NCBI GenBank assembly: GCA_964406375.1 | Contig: CAYORM010000025.1 | Location: 1-37,842, forward strand | DNA: 37,842 nucleotides | Direction of reading: 5' to 3' | Origin: CAYORM01 sp964406375 | GTDB taxonomy: Bacteria; Pseudomonadota; Alphaproteobacteria; DSM-16000; Inquilinaceae | Shown here: positions 6,358 to 12,992 of the stretch, piece after piece | How the letters are laid out: each line of letters begins with the position of its first letter | How positions within the stretch are numbered: the first letter of the stretch is position 1 | The notes under the pieces: generated by a model | Database searches by the model: none | What the model was told of the DNA's origin: nothing | What the model saw: the letters and a program-made list of their open reading frames with translations, nothing else | Program-made: the position numbers and the translations under genes

Positions 6358-9021
6358 CTATCCTGCGGCGCGGGCGCGCGAGCGGCGCCGGGCCCGGGGA
6401 CCCGGCAAGGTCTGCCGCAGCGTCGCCATCTCTTCCCAGGGATCCGCCGCGAGATGAGCGAGGCGCCCGGGTACGGTCTCAACCGTGAAGTGATCCGAGC
6501 GGATCGTTTCCGACAGCTCCTCCCAGGCGAGCGGTGTCGCCACCGGCGCGCCGGGCCGCGCCCGGGTTGAATAGGGCGCAATCGCCGTGGCGCCGCGGCC
6601 ATTGCGCAGATAATCGACGAAGATGCGCCCGCGCCGGCGCTGCTTGCTCATCGTCGCGACGAAGCGGTCCGGAGCGTCGCCGGCCATCGCCTCGGCGACG
6701 CCCTTGGCGAAGGCCTTCACCTCCTCCCACCCCGCCTTCGGCATGACCGGCAGCACCACATGCAGGCCCTTGCCACCGGTGGTCTTGAGGAAGCTGGTGA
6801 GGCCGAGCATGGACAACCTCTCCCGCACCTCTGCGGCCGCAGCCATCATCGCCCCCCAGTCGACGCCCTCGCCGGGATCGAGATCGATGACGATCCGGTC
6901 GGGCCGTTCGAGATCACCGGCACATGCGCCCCAGGGATGGATCTCCAGCACCCCCGCCTGGACGAGCCCGACGAGGCCCGCGACATCGCGGATCAGCAGC
7001 ATCGGCGGGCCGTCGCCCACCTCCACCTTGCGGACCGAGGCGTGAAGCCCCGCCCAGGCATGTTTCTGAAAGAAGCACTGTTCGCCGGCACCCGAGGGGC
7101 AGCGCACTAGGCTGAGCGGCCGATCGGCGACCTGCGGCAGGATCCAGTCGGCGATCGTGGCGTAATAGTCGGCGAGCCCCTGCTTGGTGACGCCCTGCTC
7201 CGCCCACATCACCCGGTCGGGATGGGTGAGGCGCACGCCGGTCGCAGCGGCGGGCGACGGCGCCGCGGACGCCGTGCCGGCGGCCGGATCGCCCACGACG
7301 CGCTCGCGCGTCACCTCCTCGGGCCGCTTGTCCTCCCGCACACCCTTGAAGGAGGCCTGGCGGACCAGACCATCCGCGGTCCAGCCGCGGCACTCGATCT
7401 CGGCCACGATTTCCGGCTTCATCCAGCGCACACCGCGCCGCCACTCGCGTGGCAGCGCTGCGGCATAATCTGGCTCGGCGATGCGGTGCCGGTCGAATTC
7501 CGGCGCGAGCGCCCGCGTCTCCGCCGAGAGGCCCGTCCCGACCCGGCCGGCATAGACGATCTCCCCGTCATCGCCCCTGTAGCCGAGGGCGAAGGAGCCG
7601 ATCGTGCCGCGCCGGGTGGTCGAGGGCACATAGCCGAGGATGAGGAATTCCTGCCGCATGATGCATTTCGTCTTCAGCCAATCCCGCCCCCGCCCCGAGC
7701 CGTAACGCGCGGTGCCCCGCTTGGAGACGATGCCCTCGAGGCCGAGCCGGCAGGCCTGGGCGAAGATCGCCGGCCCGTCGTGATCGATGTGGTCGGCATA
7801 GCGCAGCGGTCCGTCTCCCGCCCCCTGCGGCGCGTCCAGCAGCCGCGCCAGCGCCGCCTTGCGGTCGGTCAGGGCGGCGGGACGAACGTCGCGGCCGTCG
7901 AGATAGAGAAGGTCGAAGACGACGTAGCGCATGCGATCATGCCGGCCGGACTTCAGATCCGCCTGTAGCGCGGCGAAGTGCGACACGCCCTTGTCGTCCT
8001 CCACGACGATCTCACCGTCGAGGAGGGCCGAACCGACGGGCAATGCCGCGACGGCCCGGGCGATGGTGGGGAAACGGTCGGTCCAGTCCAGCCCGTTGCG
8101 CGTCAGCAGCCGGACCTCGCCACCATCGAGCCGGGCCTGGATGCGGTAGCCGTCATACTTCACCTCGTGCAGCCATTCGCCGCCGGCCGGTGCCTCCTCG
8201 ACGAGGGTCGCAAGGCTCGGCTCGACGAAGACCGGCAGCAGCGCCTTGCGGCCGCCCTTCACCCGCGGCAACGGATCCCCGGACCGGAGGCCGGCGGCTG
8301 CCCGCGCCGCGTGGTCGGGCCGGATCGCATCGGCCGCGAGCAGCTCGTCATTGGTGCGTCCGGACAGGGCCGAACGCGTCTCCTGCTCGAGCGGGTCCGG
8401 ATCATCTTCCGTGCGGGCGAAGGCGTCGGCCGCCTTGAGCAGCAGCCATTGCGGCCGCTTCTCCTTCGGGCGGGGACGCATGCGCACAAGATGCCAGCGC
8501 CCCTTGAGCCGTTGGCCATCGAGCGTGAAATCGATGCGCCCGCGCTCATAGGCGCTGCGCGGATCGCCCTCCGGCCGCCACCGGCCGTGATCCCAGACGA
8601 TCATCGTGCCGCCGCCATACTCGCCCTTCGGGATCACCCCTTCGAAGTCGAGATACTTCATCGGGTGATCCTCGGTCTCGACGGCGAGGCGCTTCTCGCC
8701 GGGGACGAGGCTGGGGCCGCGGGTCACGGCCCAGCTCTTCAGCACCCCGTCGATCTCAAGCCGGAGATCGTAGTGCAGCCGGCGGGCATCGTGCTTCTGC
8801 ACGACGAACGCGCCTCCCGCTTCGGCGCGGGCACCTTTGCGCCGAGAGGCCGGCTTCGCGGCCGGCTCGGCGGTGCGGTTGAAATCGCGCCGGGCGCGAT
8901 ACTCGGCCAGCGTGTCCGGTTTTGCCCGCGCTTTCGTCCTGGAGGGTGTTCCGGCGGTGTCTGAAGGGTCTGCGGGCCTCGGCGCCGTGGTCTGGGCCTT
9001 GTCTTGGGCCTTGCGCGCCAT
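6358..9021 (-). CDS. ligD: DNA ligase D (PE-LIG-POL multifunctional NHEJ ligase), 887 aa
   Basis: LigD is the repair enzyme of bacterial non-homologous end joining. The domain order seen is phosphoesterase (about 70-190: VVQKHDARRLHYDLRLE, FEGVIPKGEYGGG), ATP-dependent ligase (about 260-560: nucleotidyl-lysine Lys288 in HEVKYDGYR, then LLDGEIV, GLEGIVSKR and WLKTKC), and archaeo-eukaryotic primase-type polymerase (about 595-870: HPDRVMWAEQGVTK, metal-binding DLD at Asp713/Asp715, KTTGGKGLHVVLP). All three domains look intact. The partner Ku is not in this window. A small gene ends 15 bases upstream, and an EcfG-type promoter lies ahead of both; NHEJ genes are known to be under general-stress control in Sinorhizobium. 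Confidence 0.96.
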   Translation of the reverse strand: MARKAQDKAQTTAPRPADPSDTAGTPSRTKARAKPDTLAEYRARRDFNRTAEPAAKPASRRKGARAEAGGAFVVQKHDARRLHYDLRLEIDGVLKSWAVTRGPSLVPGEKRLAVETEDHPMKYLDFEGVIPKGEYGGGTMIVWDHGRWRPEGDPRSAYERGRIDFTLDGQRLKGRWHLVRMRPRPKEKRPQWLLLKAADAFARTEDDPDPLEQETRSALSGRTNDELLAADAIRPDHAARAAAGLRSGDPLPRVKGGRKALLPVFVEPSLATLVEEAPAGGEWLHEVKYDGYRIQARLDGGEVRLLTRNGLDWTDRFPTIARAVAALPVGSALLDGEIVVEDDKGVSHFAALQADLKSGRHDRMRYVVFDLLYLDGRDVRPAALTDRKAALARLLDAPQGAGDGPLRYADHIDHDGPAIFAQACRLGLEGIVSKRGTARYGSGRGRDWLKTKCIMRQEFLILGYVPSTTRRGTIGSFALGYRGDDGEIVYAGRVGTGLSAETRALAPEFDRHRIAEPDYAAALPREWRRGVRWMKPEIVAEIECRGWTADGLVRQASFKGVREDKRPEEVTRERVVGDPAAGTASAAPSPAAATGVRLTHPDRVMWAEQGVTKQGLADYYATIADWILPQVADRPLSLVRCPSGAGEQCFFQKHAWAGLHASVRKVEVGDGPPMLLIRDVAGLVGLVQAGVLEIHPWGACAGDLERPDRIVIDLDPGEGVDWGAMMAAAAEVRERLSMLGLTSFLKTTGGKGLHVVLPVMPKAGWEEVKAFAKGVAEAMAGDAPDRFVATMSKQRRRGRIFVDYLRNGRGATAIAPYSTRARPGAPVATPLAWEELSETIRSDHFTVETVPGRLAHLAADPWEEMATLRQTLPGPRARRRSRARAAG

Positions 9022-9036
9022 CGGGCGACCGACTCC

Positions 9037-9273
9037 TCAGCCCTTGCGGCGCGACAGCCGCTCCCGCTTGGCGTCAATTTCCCGGGCGAGGCGCATGAGG
9101 TCGTCGGGCGCGCCATCCGCCGCCTCGCCGAAGCTCTGGCGCAGCCGCTCCCCGAAGGAGCGCTGCGGGTTACGCTCGCTGCGATGGATGCGCGTCACGC
9201 TCGTCTGCCTCGTTTCGTCACTGGTCGCCGCAGTCCGGGCGAACGGCGTCCGGGCGAACGGCTCCTCCATCAT
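9037..9273 (-). CDS. Hypothetical protein upstream of ligD, 78 aa
   Basis: Not recognised. The sequence is polar, with an N-terminal FARTPFARTAATSDETRQTS stretch and a likely helical C-terminus (LRQSFGE, DDLMRLAREIDAKRERLSRR). It ends 15 bases before ligD, so it would be the first or second gene of the ligD transcript. The frame is open to 9480. Candidate starts are ATG 9282 and ATG 9273; I chose 9273 because it overlaps by 4 bases (ATGA) the stop of a short upstream ORF. It could be spurious, but its position between an EcfG-type promoter and ligD supports it. Confidence 0.5.
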   Translation of the reverse strand: MMEEPFARTPFARTAATSDETRQTSVTRIHRSERNPQRSFGERLRQSFGEAADGAPDDLMRLAREIDAKRERLSRRKG

Positions 9274-9350
9274 GTTCGACATGGTGCGGTCCGACAGTCT
9301 CTCGACAGATAGAACAGCGCCTCCTCGCCGGGGTTTCCTTTCTTTTTCAT
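9270..9350 (-). CDS. Possible 26-residue leader ORF ahead of the ligD operon
   Basis: An ATG at 9350 opens a 26-codon frame starting MKKKGNPGEEALFYLS, whose TGA overlaps the ATG at 9273 of the next gene (ATGA). No clear ribosome-binding site is seen. It could be a coupled leader peptide or chance; the lysine-rich start and exact start-stop overlap are the only evidence. Confidence 0.3.
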   Translation of the reverse strand: MKKKGNPGEEALFYLSRDCRTAPCRT

Positions 9351-9431
9351 GGTCTAGAGCAGAATCTTCACGGGCTGTGTCAGCGCTGCAATCGCGACAA
9401 AGCCGTCGCGGCCCGCCGTCGAAGGAACCGA

Positions 9432-9457
9432 AACGCCGCGCTCCGAACGTCGGTTCC
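9432..9457 (-). promoter_or_regulatory. EcfG-type general stress promoter for the small gene-ligD unit
   Basis: On the minus strand GGAAC (9457-9453), 17 bases, then CGTT (9435-9432): a full match to the EcfG consensus. The predicted start is near 9425, leaving a leader of about 75 bases to the ATG at 9350 or about 150 to that at 9273. Confidence 0.6.
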
Positions 9458-9757
9458 CGCGCAGGGGTGCGGATACGCACGCATCCGGCGCATTTCCGCT
9501 CATCGATGTTCGATAAGGAGGCGCAGAGGCCGCCGATTGCCCGTCGATCCGCAGGCTGGCCGGCTGACGGCTCAGCCCGGTGACTGGTTCACCGGTGGAG
9601 TGGCTCCGCGGCGGGACGCGCCGGACCCGAAGGGGAAAGTCGGGGCGTCCTGCCACCACCGGCATCTTCCGCCGGCGCGGCAGGCCCGAAGCAGGCTGGA
9701 CCTCGTCGGGCGGTGCCGGGCAGGCGTGAGGGCGACACGGGAGGCAGGAGGTGCGAC
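9458..9757. other. Intergenic stretch without a recognised gene
   Basis: About 300 bases between the ligD promoter and the KGG-gene terminator. Frames are open on both strands, but the translations are low-complexity Arg/Pro/Ser and resemble nothing I know. A 7-bp inverted repeat (9577-9583 / 9589-9595, CCGGTGA / TCACCGG) is the only structure seen. Confidence 0.5.
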
Positions 9758-9792
9758 GGGCGTCGGACCGCAAGCGTGCGGACCCGACGCCC
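9758..9792 (-). terminator. Long terminator hairpin after the KGG-repeat gene
   Basis: Outer arms GGGCGTCGG (9758-9766) and CCGACGCCC (9784-9792) pair perfectly. Inner arms CCGCA and TGCGG extend the stem to 14 pairs with small bulges and a 4-base loop. It begins 10 bases past the stop at 9803. There is no T-run, as is common in GC-rich genomes. Confidence 0.55.
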
Positions 9793-9802
9793 CCGCTCCC
9801 GC

Positions 9803-10006
9803 TCAGGCGCTGCGCTGGCCGCCGCTCTGCCCGGCCAGGCCGCCCTTCCGTCCCGCCGCGGCGGCCCTGGCGGGATCGTTCTTGAAGTTCCCGCCACTCT
9901 GCCGCCCGCCCTTGCGGCCCGCTTCCGCGGCACGCTTGGGGTCGTTTCGGAAATTGCCGGCGCCGCCGCGCTGAACGGGCTTGGTGTCCGGCTTGCTCTC
10001 GGCCAT
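9803..10006 (-). CDS. KGG-repeat stress-induced protein (con-10 / GsiB-like), 67 aa
   Basis: Two copies of the KGG stress repeat are visible: GNFRNDPKRAAEAGRKGG at residues 17-34 and GNFKNDPARAAAAGRKGG at 39-56. Proteins of this type are small, hydrophilic and accumulate under general stress (E. coli YciG, Bacillus GsiB); they probably act as disordered protectants. The start ATG at 10006 has GGAG 8 bases upstream; longer frames through here are shadows of arfB. It has its own EcfG-type promoter (10056-10080) and a strong hairpin downstream, so it is probably a single-gene stress transcript. Confidence 0.85.
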   Translation of the reverse strand: MAESKPDTKPVQRGGAGNFRNDPKRAAEAGRKGGRQSGGNFKNDPARAAAAGRKGGLAGQSGGQRSA

Positions 10007-10055
10007 CTCGGCTACTCCATGGCTGAGCCGCGCTCCACGGTGCGGCCGCGAGGTC

Positions 10056-10080
10056 AACCTGCCCACCCGAGGGCGGTTCC
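10056..10080 (-). promoter_or_regulatory. EcfG-type general stress promoter for the KGG gene
   Basis: On the minus strand GGAAC (10080-10076), 16 bases, GGTT (10059-10056). Spacing and -10 match the DUF3008 promoter at 6036 exactly. The predicted leader is about 43 bases. Confidence 0.65.
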
Positions 10081-10119
10081 GGTCGGCGGCGGCACCGGCG
10101 CGCCAGACGGCAGCCCCAG

Positions 10120-10149
10120 GGGTCACCCGCCTCAGTCGACGGGTGACCC
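10120..10149 (-). terminator. Perfect 10-bp hairpin enclosing the arfB stop codon
   Basis: GGGTCACCCG (10120-10129) and CGGGTGACCC (10140-10149) are perfect reverse complements with a 10-base loop. The arfB TGA (10134-10132) lies in the loop, so the 5' arm of the RNA stem is coding sequence. It may be a terminator or an RNase III target. Confidence 0.6.
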
Positions 10150-10554
10150 GCGCAACCGTTTGACGGCGGCGCGGCGCGCCTTCTCGTCCAGCCGCCGGGT
10201 CCGGCTCGCCCGCGTTGGAGCGGTGGGCCGTCGCGTCTTCGGCGGCACGGCGGCCGCGCGGATCAGTGCGAGGAGCCGGTCGAGCGCCTCGGCCCGGTTG
10301 CGCTCCTGGGTGCGGTGGCGCCCGGCCTCGATCACCAGCACGCCATCCTGGGTCAGCCGCCGGCCGGCGAGTGCCTGAAGCCGGTTGCGCACCGGCGCCG
10401 GGAGGTCCGGCGACTGCCGCACGTCGAAGCGCAGCTGCACCGCCGTCGCCACCTTGTTGACGTTCTGACCACCGGGCCCCGAGGCGCGGATGAACCGCTC
10501 CTCGATCGTGCCAGGATCGAGCGAGATCCGGTTGGTGACGGGGATGCGCGTCAT
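10132..10554 (-). CDS. arfB: ArfB (YaeJ), peptidyl-tRNA hydrolase for ribosome rescue, 140 aa
   Basis: ArfB enters ribosomes stalled at mRNA ends and hydrolyses the peptidyl-tRNA. The catalytic GGQ loop appears in ASGPGGQNVNKV (about residues 25-36), with the release-factor domain up to about residue 105. A basic tail follows (PPKTRRPT...RTRRLDEKARR), which in the family threads into the empty mRNA channel. Length matches E. coli YaeJ (140 aa). The ATG at 10554 has AGGG upstream; the frame is open to 10662. The last codons and the stop lie in a perfect hairpin, which is unusual for a gene whose product acts on non-stop complexes. Confidence 0.93.
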   Translation of the reverse strand: MTRIPVTNRISLDPGTIEERFIRASGPGGQNVNKVATAVQLRFDVRQSPDLPAPVRNRLQALAGRRLTQDGVLVIEAGRHRTQERNRAEALDRLLALIRAAAVPPKTRRPTAPTRASRTRRLDEKARRAAVKRLRGSPVD

Positions 10555-10731
10555 GACCCTGCCCTTTTCGACCCCTCCTCTTTCGCACGGATGTGAAAGC
10601 TGGGTCGACCGGCCCGGCCTCGGGCGGCCGCGCGACCCGTGACGCGGTGCCGACAGCGACACGCCGGGCGCGGCGTGGGCCGGCCCGGCGTGCGGTCATC
10701 GAGAGGATGGCGCCCGGCGGGCGCATGATGG

Positions 10732-10812
10732 TCAGAACCCGATGATCCCGGTGATCCAGAGGAGGATGACGATGAAGCCCGGTACGCCGAGCAGCCAGAG
10801 AAGAAGCGGCAT
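10732..10812 (-). CDS. Small hydrophobic membrane peptide, 26 aa
   Basis: The translation MPLLLWLLGVPGFIVILLWI continues TGIIGF and is a single transmembrane helix with a central Pro-Gly. GAGGG lies about 8 bases upstream of the ATG, and an EcfG-type promoter ends about 30 bases upstream. Similar tiny leucine-rich single-span proteins occur widely in alphaproteobacteria and are seldom annotated. A role in envelope stress is inference from the promoter and size. The next gene on this strand, arfB, starts 177 bases further on, so it may be transcribed alone. Confidence 0.65.
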   Translation of the reverse strand: MPLLLWLLGVPGFIVILLWITGIIGF

Positions 10813-10841
10813 GTGGTGTGCCCTCGTTGGTGCGGGGGATT

Positions 10842-10866
10842 AACCAGCGAAGCGGCGCCCGGTTCC
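10842..10866 (-). promoter_or_regulatory. EcfG-type general stress promoter for the 26-aa membrane peptide
   Basis: On the minus strand GGAAC (10866-10862), 16 bases, GGTT (10845-10842), the same architecture as at 6036 and 10056. The predicted transcript start is about 23 bases before the ATG at 10812. Confidence 0.62.
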
Positions 10867-11009
10867 GCCGCCCGCCGCATGCACCGCCGCTCGGACGGCC
10901 GGAACTGCCGATTGCCCGGCGCAGGCTTTGCCGCTAAGCGGTAGCGGGCGCCGTGCGGCTCCCTCCCTCACTCGACCGGTTCGGCTTTCTTCTGCCTCGG
11001 AACTGACCC

Positions 11010-11654
11010 ATGGATCCGCTCGGCGACATACTGCCCTGGATCGCCACCTGGGGTGTCTTCGCCCTGATCGGGGTGATGCTCGTCGAGCGGCTGGTGCCGA
11101 TCCTGCCCTCCTACGCCATGCTGGTGGCGGTCGGCATCGCGGTTGGCGACGGCTATCTGTCGATCGCGACGGCGCTGGCCGGGACGGTGCTGGGCAGCCT
11201 GATCGGGTGCCTTCTCCTTTACGCGACCGTCCTCCTGCTGGGCGAGGAGCGCTCGCTCGCCTTCGTCCGCCGGGTCGGCCGCGCCTGCGGCGTGAAGGCC
11301 GAGCGGGTGGAGCGCTGGATCCAGTATTTCCGGGCGCATCAACGCGTGCTCGCGCTCGCCGCGCAGCTCATCCCGACGGTGCGGCTGTTCGCGCCGGCGA
11401 TCGCGGGGCTGCTGCGGGCCCGGTCGCGCCCCTTCCTCGCCGGCAGCGCGATCGGCATCGCGCTGTGGAACACGCTCTTCATGGGGGCGGGCTATGTCGC
11501 GGCCGTCGCAACGGACGACCGCAACGCCTCGCTCGTCGCGCTGAAGACGGTGGGGCTGCTGCTCGCTGCCGGTGCTATGGCCGTCATCCTGTGGCGGGCC
11601 GGCGCCTGGGCGACGGCGCGCGTCGCCTGCCGACGGGGCTCGCGGCTTCAGTAA
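11010..11654 (+). CDS. DedA / SNARE-associated family membrane protein, 214 aa
   Basis: This inner-membrane protein has the DedA pattern: VERLVPILPSYAML (Glu26, Pro30, Pro33) in the first re-entrant region, and LIPTVRLFAPAIAGLLR (Arg125, Pro129) in the second, with about five hydrophobic segments. DedA proteins are now regarded as polyprenyl-phosphate or phospholipid flippases/scramblases linked to proton-motive force and envelope integrity; which substrate applies here is unknown. The ATG at 11010 has only a weak GGAA upstream. It is followed after 23 bases by a PAS_5 gene on the same strand. Confidence 0.85.
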   Translation: MDPLGDILPWIATWGVFALIGVMLVERLVPILPSYAMLVAVGIAVGDGYLSIATALAGTVLGSLIGCLLLYATVLLLGEERSLAFVRRVGRACGVKAERVERWIQYFRAHQRVLALAAQLIPTVRLFAPAIAGLLRARSRPFLAGSAIGIALWNTLFMGAGYVAAVATDDRNASLVALKTVGLLLAAGAMAVILWRAGAWATARVACRRGSRLQ

Positions 11655-11677
11655 CCCGACCCGCTGGCATCCGGTCC

Positions 11678-12178
11678 ATGACCGCCCTGACACCGCCCCG
11701 CCTGTCCGATGCCTCGCCGCTGCCAGCCGGAGAGCACCCGCTCCTCGTCATGGCCTTCGAGCATTGGGACCGGCTGCGCGGCATGCGGGCGATGCCGGCG
11801 CGTCGCGAGCTCGACCCGGCCGACATGGTACCGCTGCTGCCCCATGTCGTGCTGACCGATGTCGTCTCGCTCGATCCGCCGTCATTCCGCTACCGGCTGA
11901 TCGGCACCGCGATCCAGCGCCGCGTCGCCCACGATCTCACCGGCAGGTCACTCGAGGACATTCCCCATCAGGGGCCGGGCAGCCTGATCTGGGAGCTGCG
12001 GAGCCGCTGTGCCTTGACCGGTCGACCGGTGTTGCCGAGCGATCATGTCTATCTCGGCCCCCTGCCCGGCATCGGCGGGGTGCGCGAGATCCAGCTCCCC
12101 CTCTCCGATGACGGCATGCGGGTCGACACGATTCTTACCGTCGTCGCCTTCCTCGACGAGCCTGCCATACGGGTCTGA
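11678..12178 (+). CDS. PAS domain-containing protein (PAS_5 family), 166 aa
   Basis: A stand-alone sensory domain of the PAS_5 family common in alphaproteobacteria: HPLLVMAFEHWDRLRG at the start, then the ADMVPLLPHVVLTDVV helix-strand, the FRYRLIGTAIQRRVAHDLTG core and a C-terminal REIQLPLSDDG...VDTILTVVAFL strand pair. No output domain is present, so it may act on a partner; what it senses is unknown. The frame is open back to 10928, overlapping the dedA gene, but the ATG at 11678, 23 bases after dedA, gives the normal family length. Confidence 0.82.
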   Translation: MTALTPPRLSDASPLPAGEHPLLVMAFEHWDRLRGMRAMPARRELDPADMVPLLPHVVLTDVVSLDPPSFRYRLIGTAIQRRVAHDLTGRSLEDIPHQGPGSLIWELRSRCALTGRPVLPSDHVYLGPLPGIGGVREIQLPLSDDGMRVDTILTVVAFLDEPAIRV

Positions 12179-12183
12179 GCAGC

Positions 12184-12220
12184 TTGACAGCGAAACGGCG
12201 ATGACCTCTCATCGCTTTCG
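12184..12220 (+). promoter_or_regulatory. Probable promoter and operator of the sugar-acid operon
   Basis: A perfect -35 TTGACA (12184-12189) has a 4/6 match to a -10 (TCTCAT, 12207-12212) at 17 bp. Within it GCGATGA (12198-12204) and TCATCGC (12209-12215) form a 7-bp inverted repeat with a 4-base spacer, extended outward by CGAAA / TTTCG with a 2-base bulge. Position suggests autoregulation by the GntR protein. Confidence 0.5.
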
Positions 12221-12222
12221 TC

Positions 12223-12969
12223 ATGACCTATAGTACAGCTCGGGAGGAAGACGCGCCGGTGGCGGCGGGACCGGCGATGCCGGCCGACGGACTCGTCGGG
12301 CGTGCGATGCGCGCCGTCCACGACTACATCCGCGAGCACGGGCTGAAGGCCGGCGACGTTCTGCCGTCGGAGGCCGCCTTCGCCGACCGGCTCGGCGTCA
12401 GCCGGACAATCATGCGCGAGGCCTTCCGCTCGCTCTCGGCGCTGCGGCTGATCGATGTCGGCAACGGCCGCCGCGCGCGGGTCAGCGCCATCGACGACAC
12501 GGTCATGGCGCTGATGATCGATCACGCGGTGCAGACCCAGCAGATCTCGGTCCAGCAGACGCTCGATCTGCGCCGCTCGATCGAGCTGCGCTGCGCGGTG
12601 CTCGCCGCGATGCGGCGCAGCCCCGCCGAGGCCGAGCAGCTCACCGCCCTCGCCCGCGGCATGCGCGCGGCCTATGGCGATTTCCCGCGCATGGCCGAGC
12701 TCGACATCGCCTTCCACCAGACGATTGCCCGGGCCACGCGCAACCCGATGTACGCGATCGTCATCTCCTCCTTCCGGGTGGTGATGGAGAAGACCTGCCC
12801 GATCGGCTGGTACAGCCGCCCGACCGAGGCCGAGCGCATCGCCGTCTACGACATGCACGACGCGATCGCCGAGGCGATCCGCAACCAGGATCCGCCCCGT
12901 GCAGAACGCGCGATGGCCGATCATTTCGATCTTTCGATCCGGGCGCTCGTCGCTGCCGGAGTGAACTGA
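12223..12969 (+). CDS. GntR family regulator, FadR subfamily (FCD domain), 248 aa
   Basis: The winged helix-turn-helix is visible at about residues 25-85 (LKAGDVLPSEAAFADRLGVS, then RTIMREAFRSLSALRLIDV). An all-helical FCD ligand domain follows (about 105-240) with metal-site residues of the type ELDIAFHQTI, YDMHDAI and ADHFDLS. FadR-type regulators of this sort repress sugar-acid operons and are released by a hexonate, hexuronate or KDG-like ligand (family knowledge). It is the first gene of the operon. The ATG at 12223 has no ribosome-binding site and sits next to the promoter; a GTG at 12259 with GGGAGGA upstream is an equally good start. Confidence 0.88.
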   Translation: MTYSTAREEDAPVAAGPAMPADGLVGRAMRAVHDYIREHGLKAGDVLPSEAAFADRLGVSRTIMREAFRSLSALRLIDVGNGRRARVSAIDDTVMALMIDHAVQTQQISVQQTLDLRRSIELRCAVLAAMRRSPAEAEQLTALARGMRAAYGDFPRMAELDIAFHQTIARATRNPMYAIVISSFRVVMEKTCPIGWYSRPTEAERIAVYDMHDAIAEAIRNQDPPRAERAMADHFDLSIRALVAAGVN

Positions 12970-12992
12970 CCCCGCAACCGGAGCCGCCATCC

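Noticed and set aside
9354..9773. 139-codon minus-strand frame between ligD and the KGG gene
   Set aside because: Arg/Pro/Ser-rich with no conserved pattern, and it runs through the EcfG-type promoter and into the KGG terminator.
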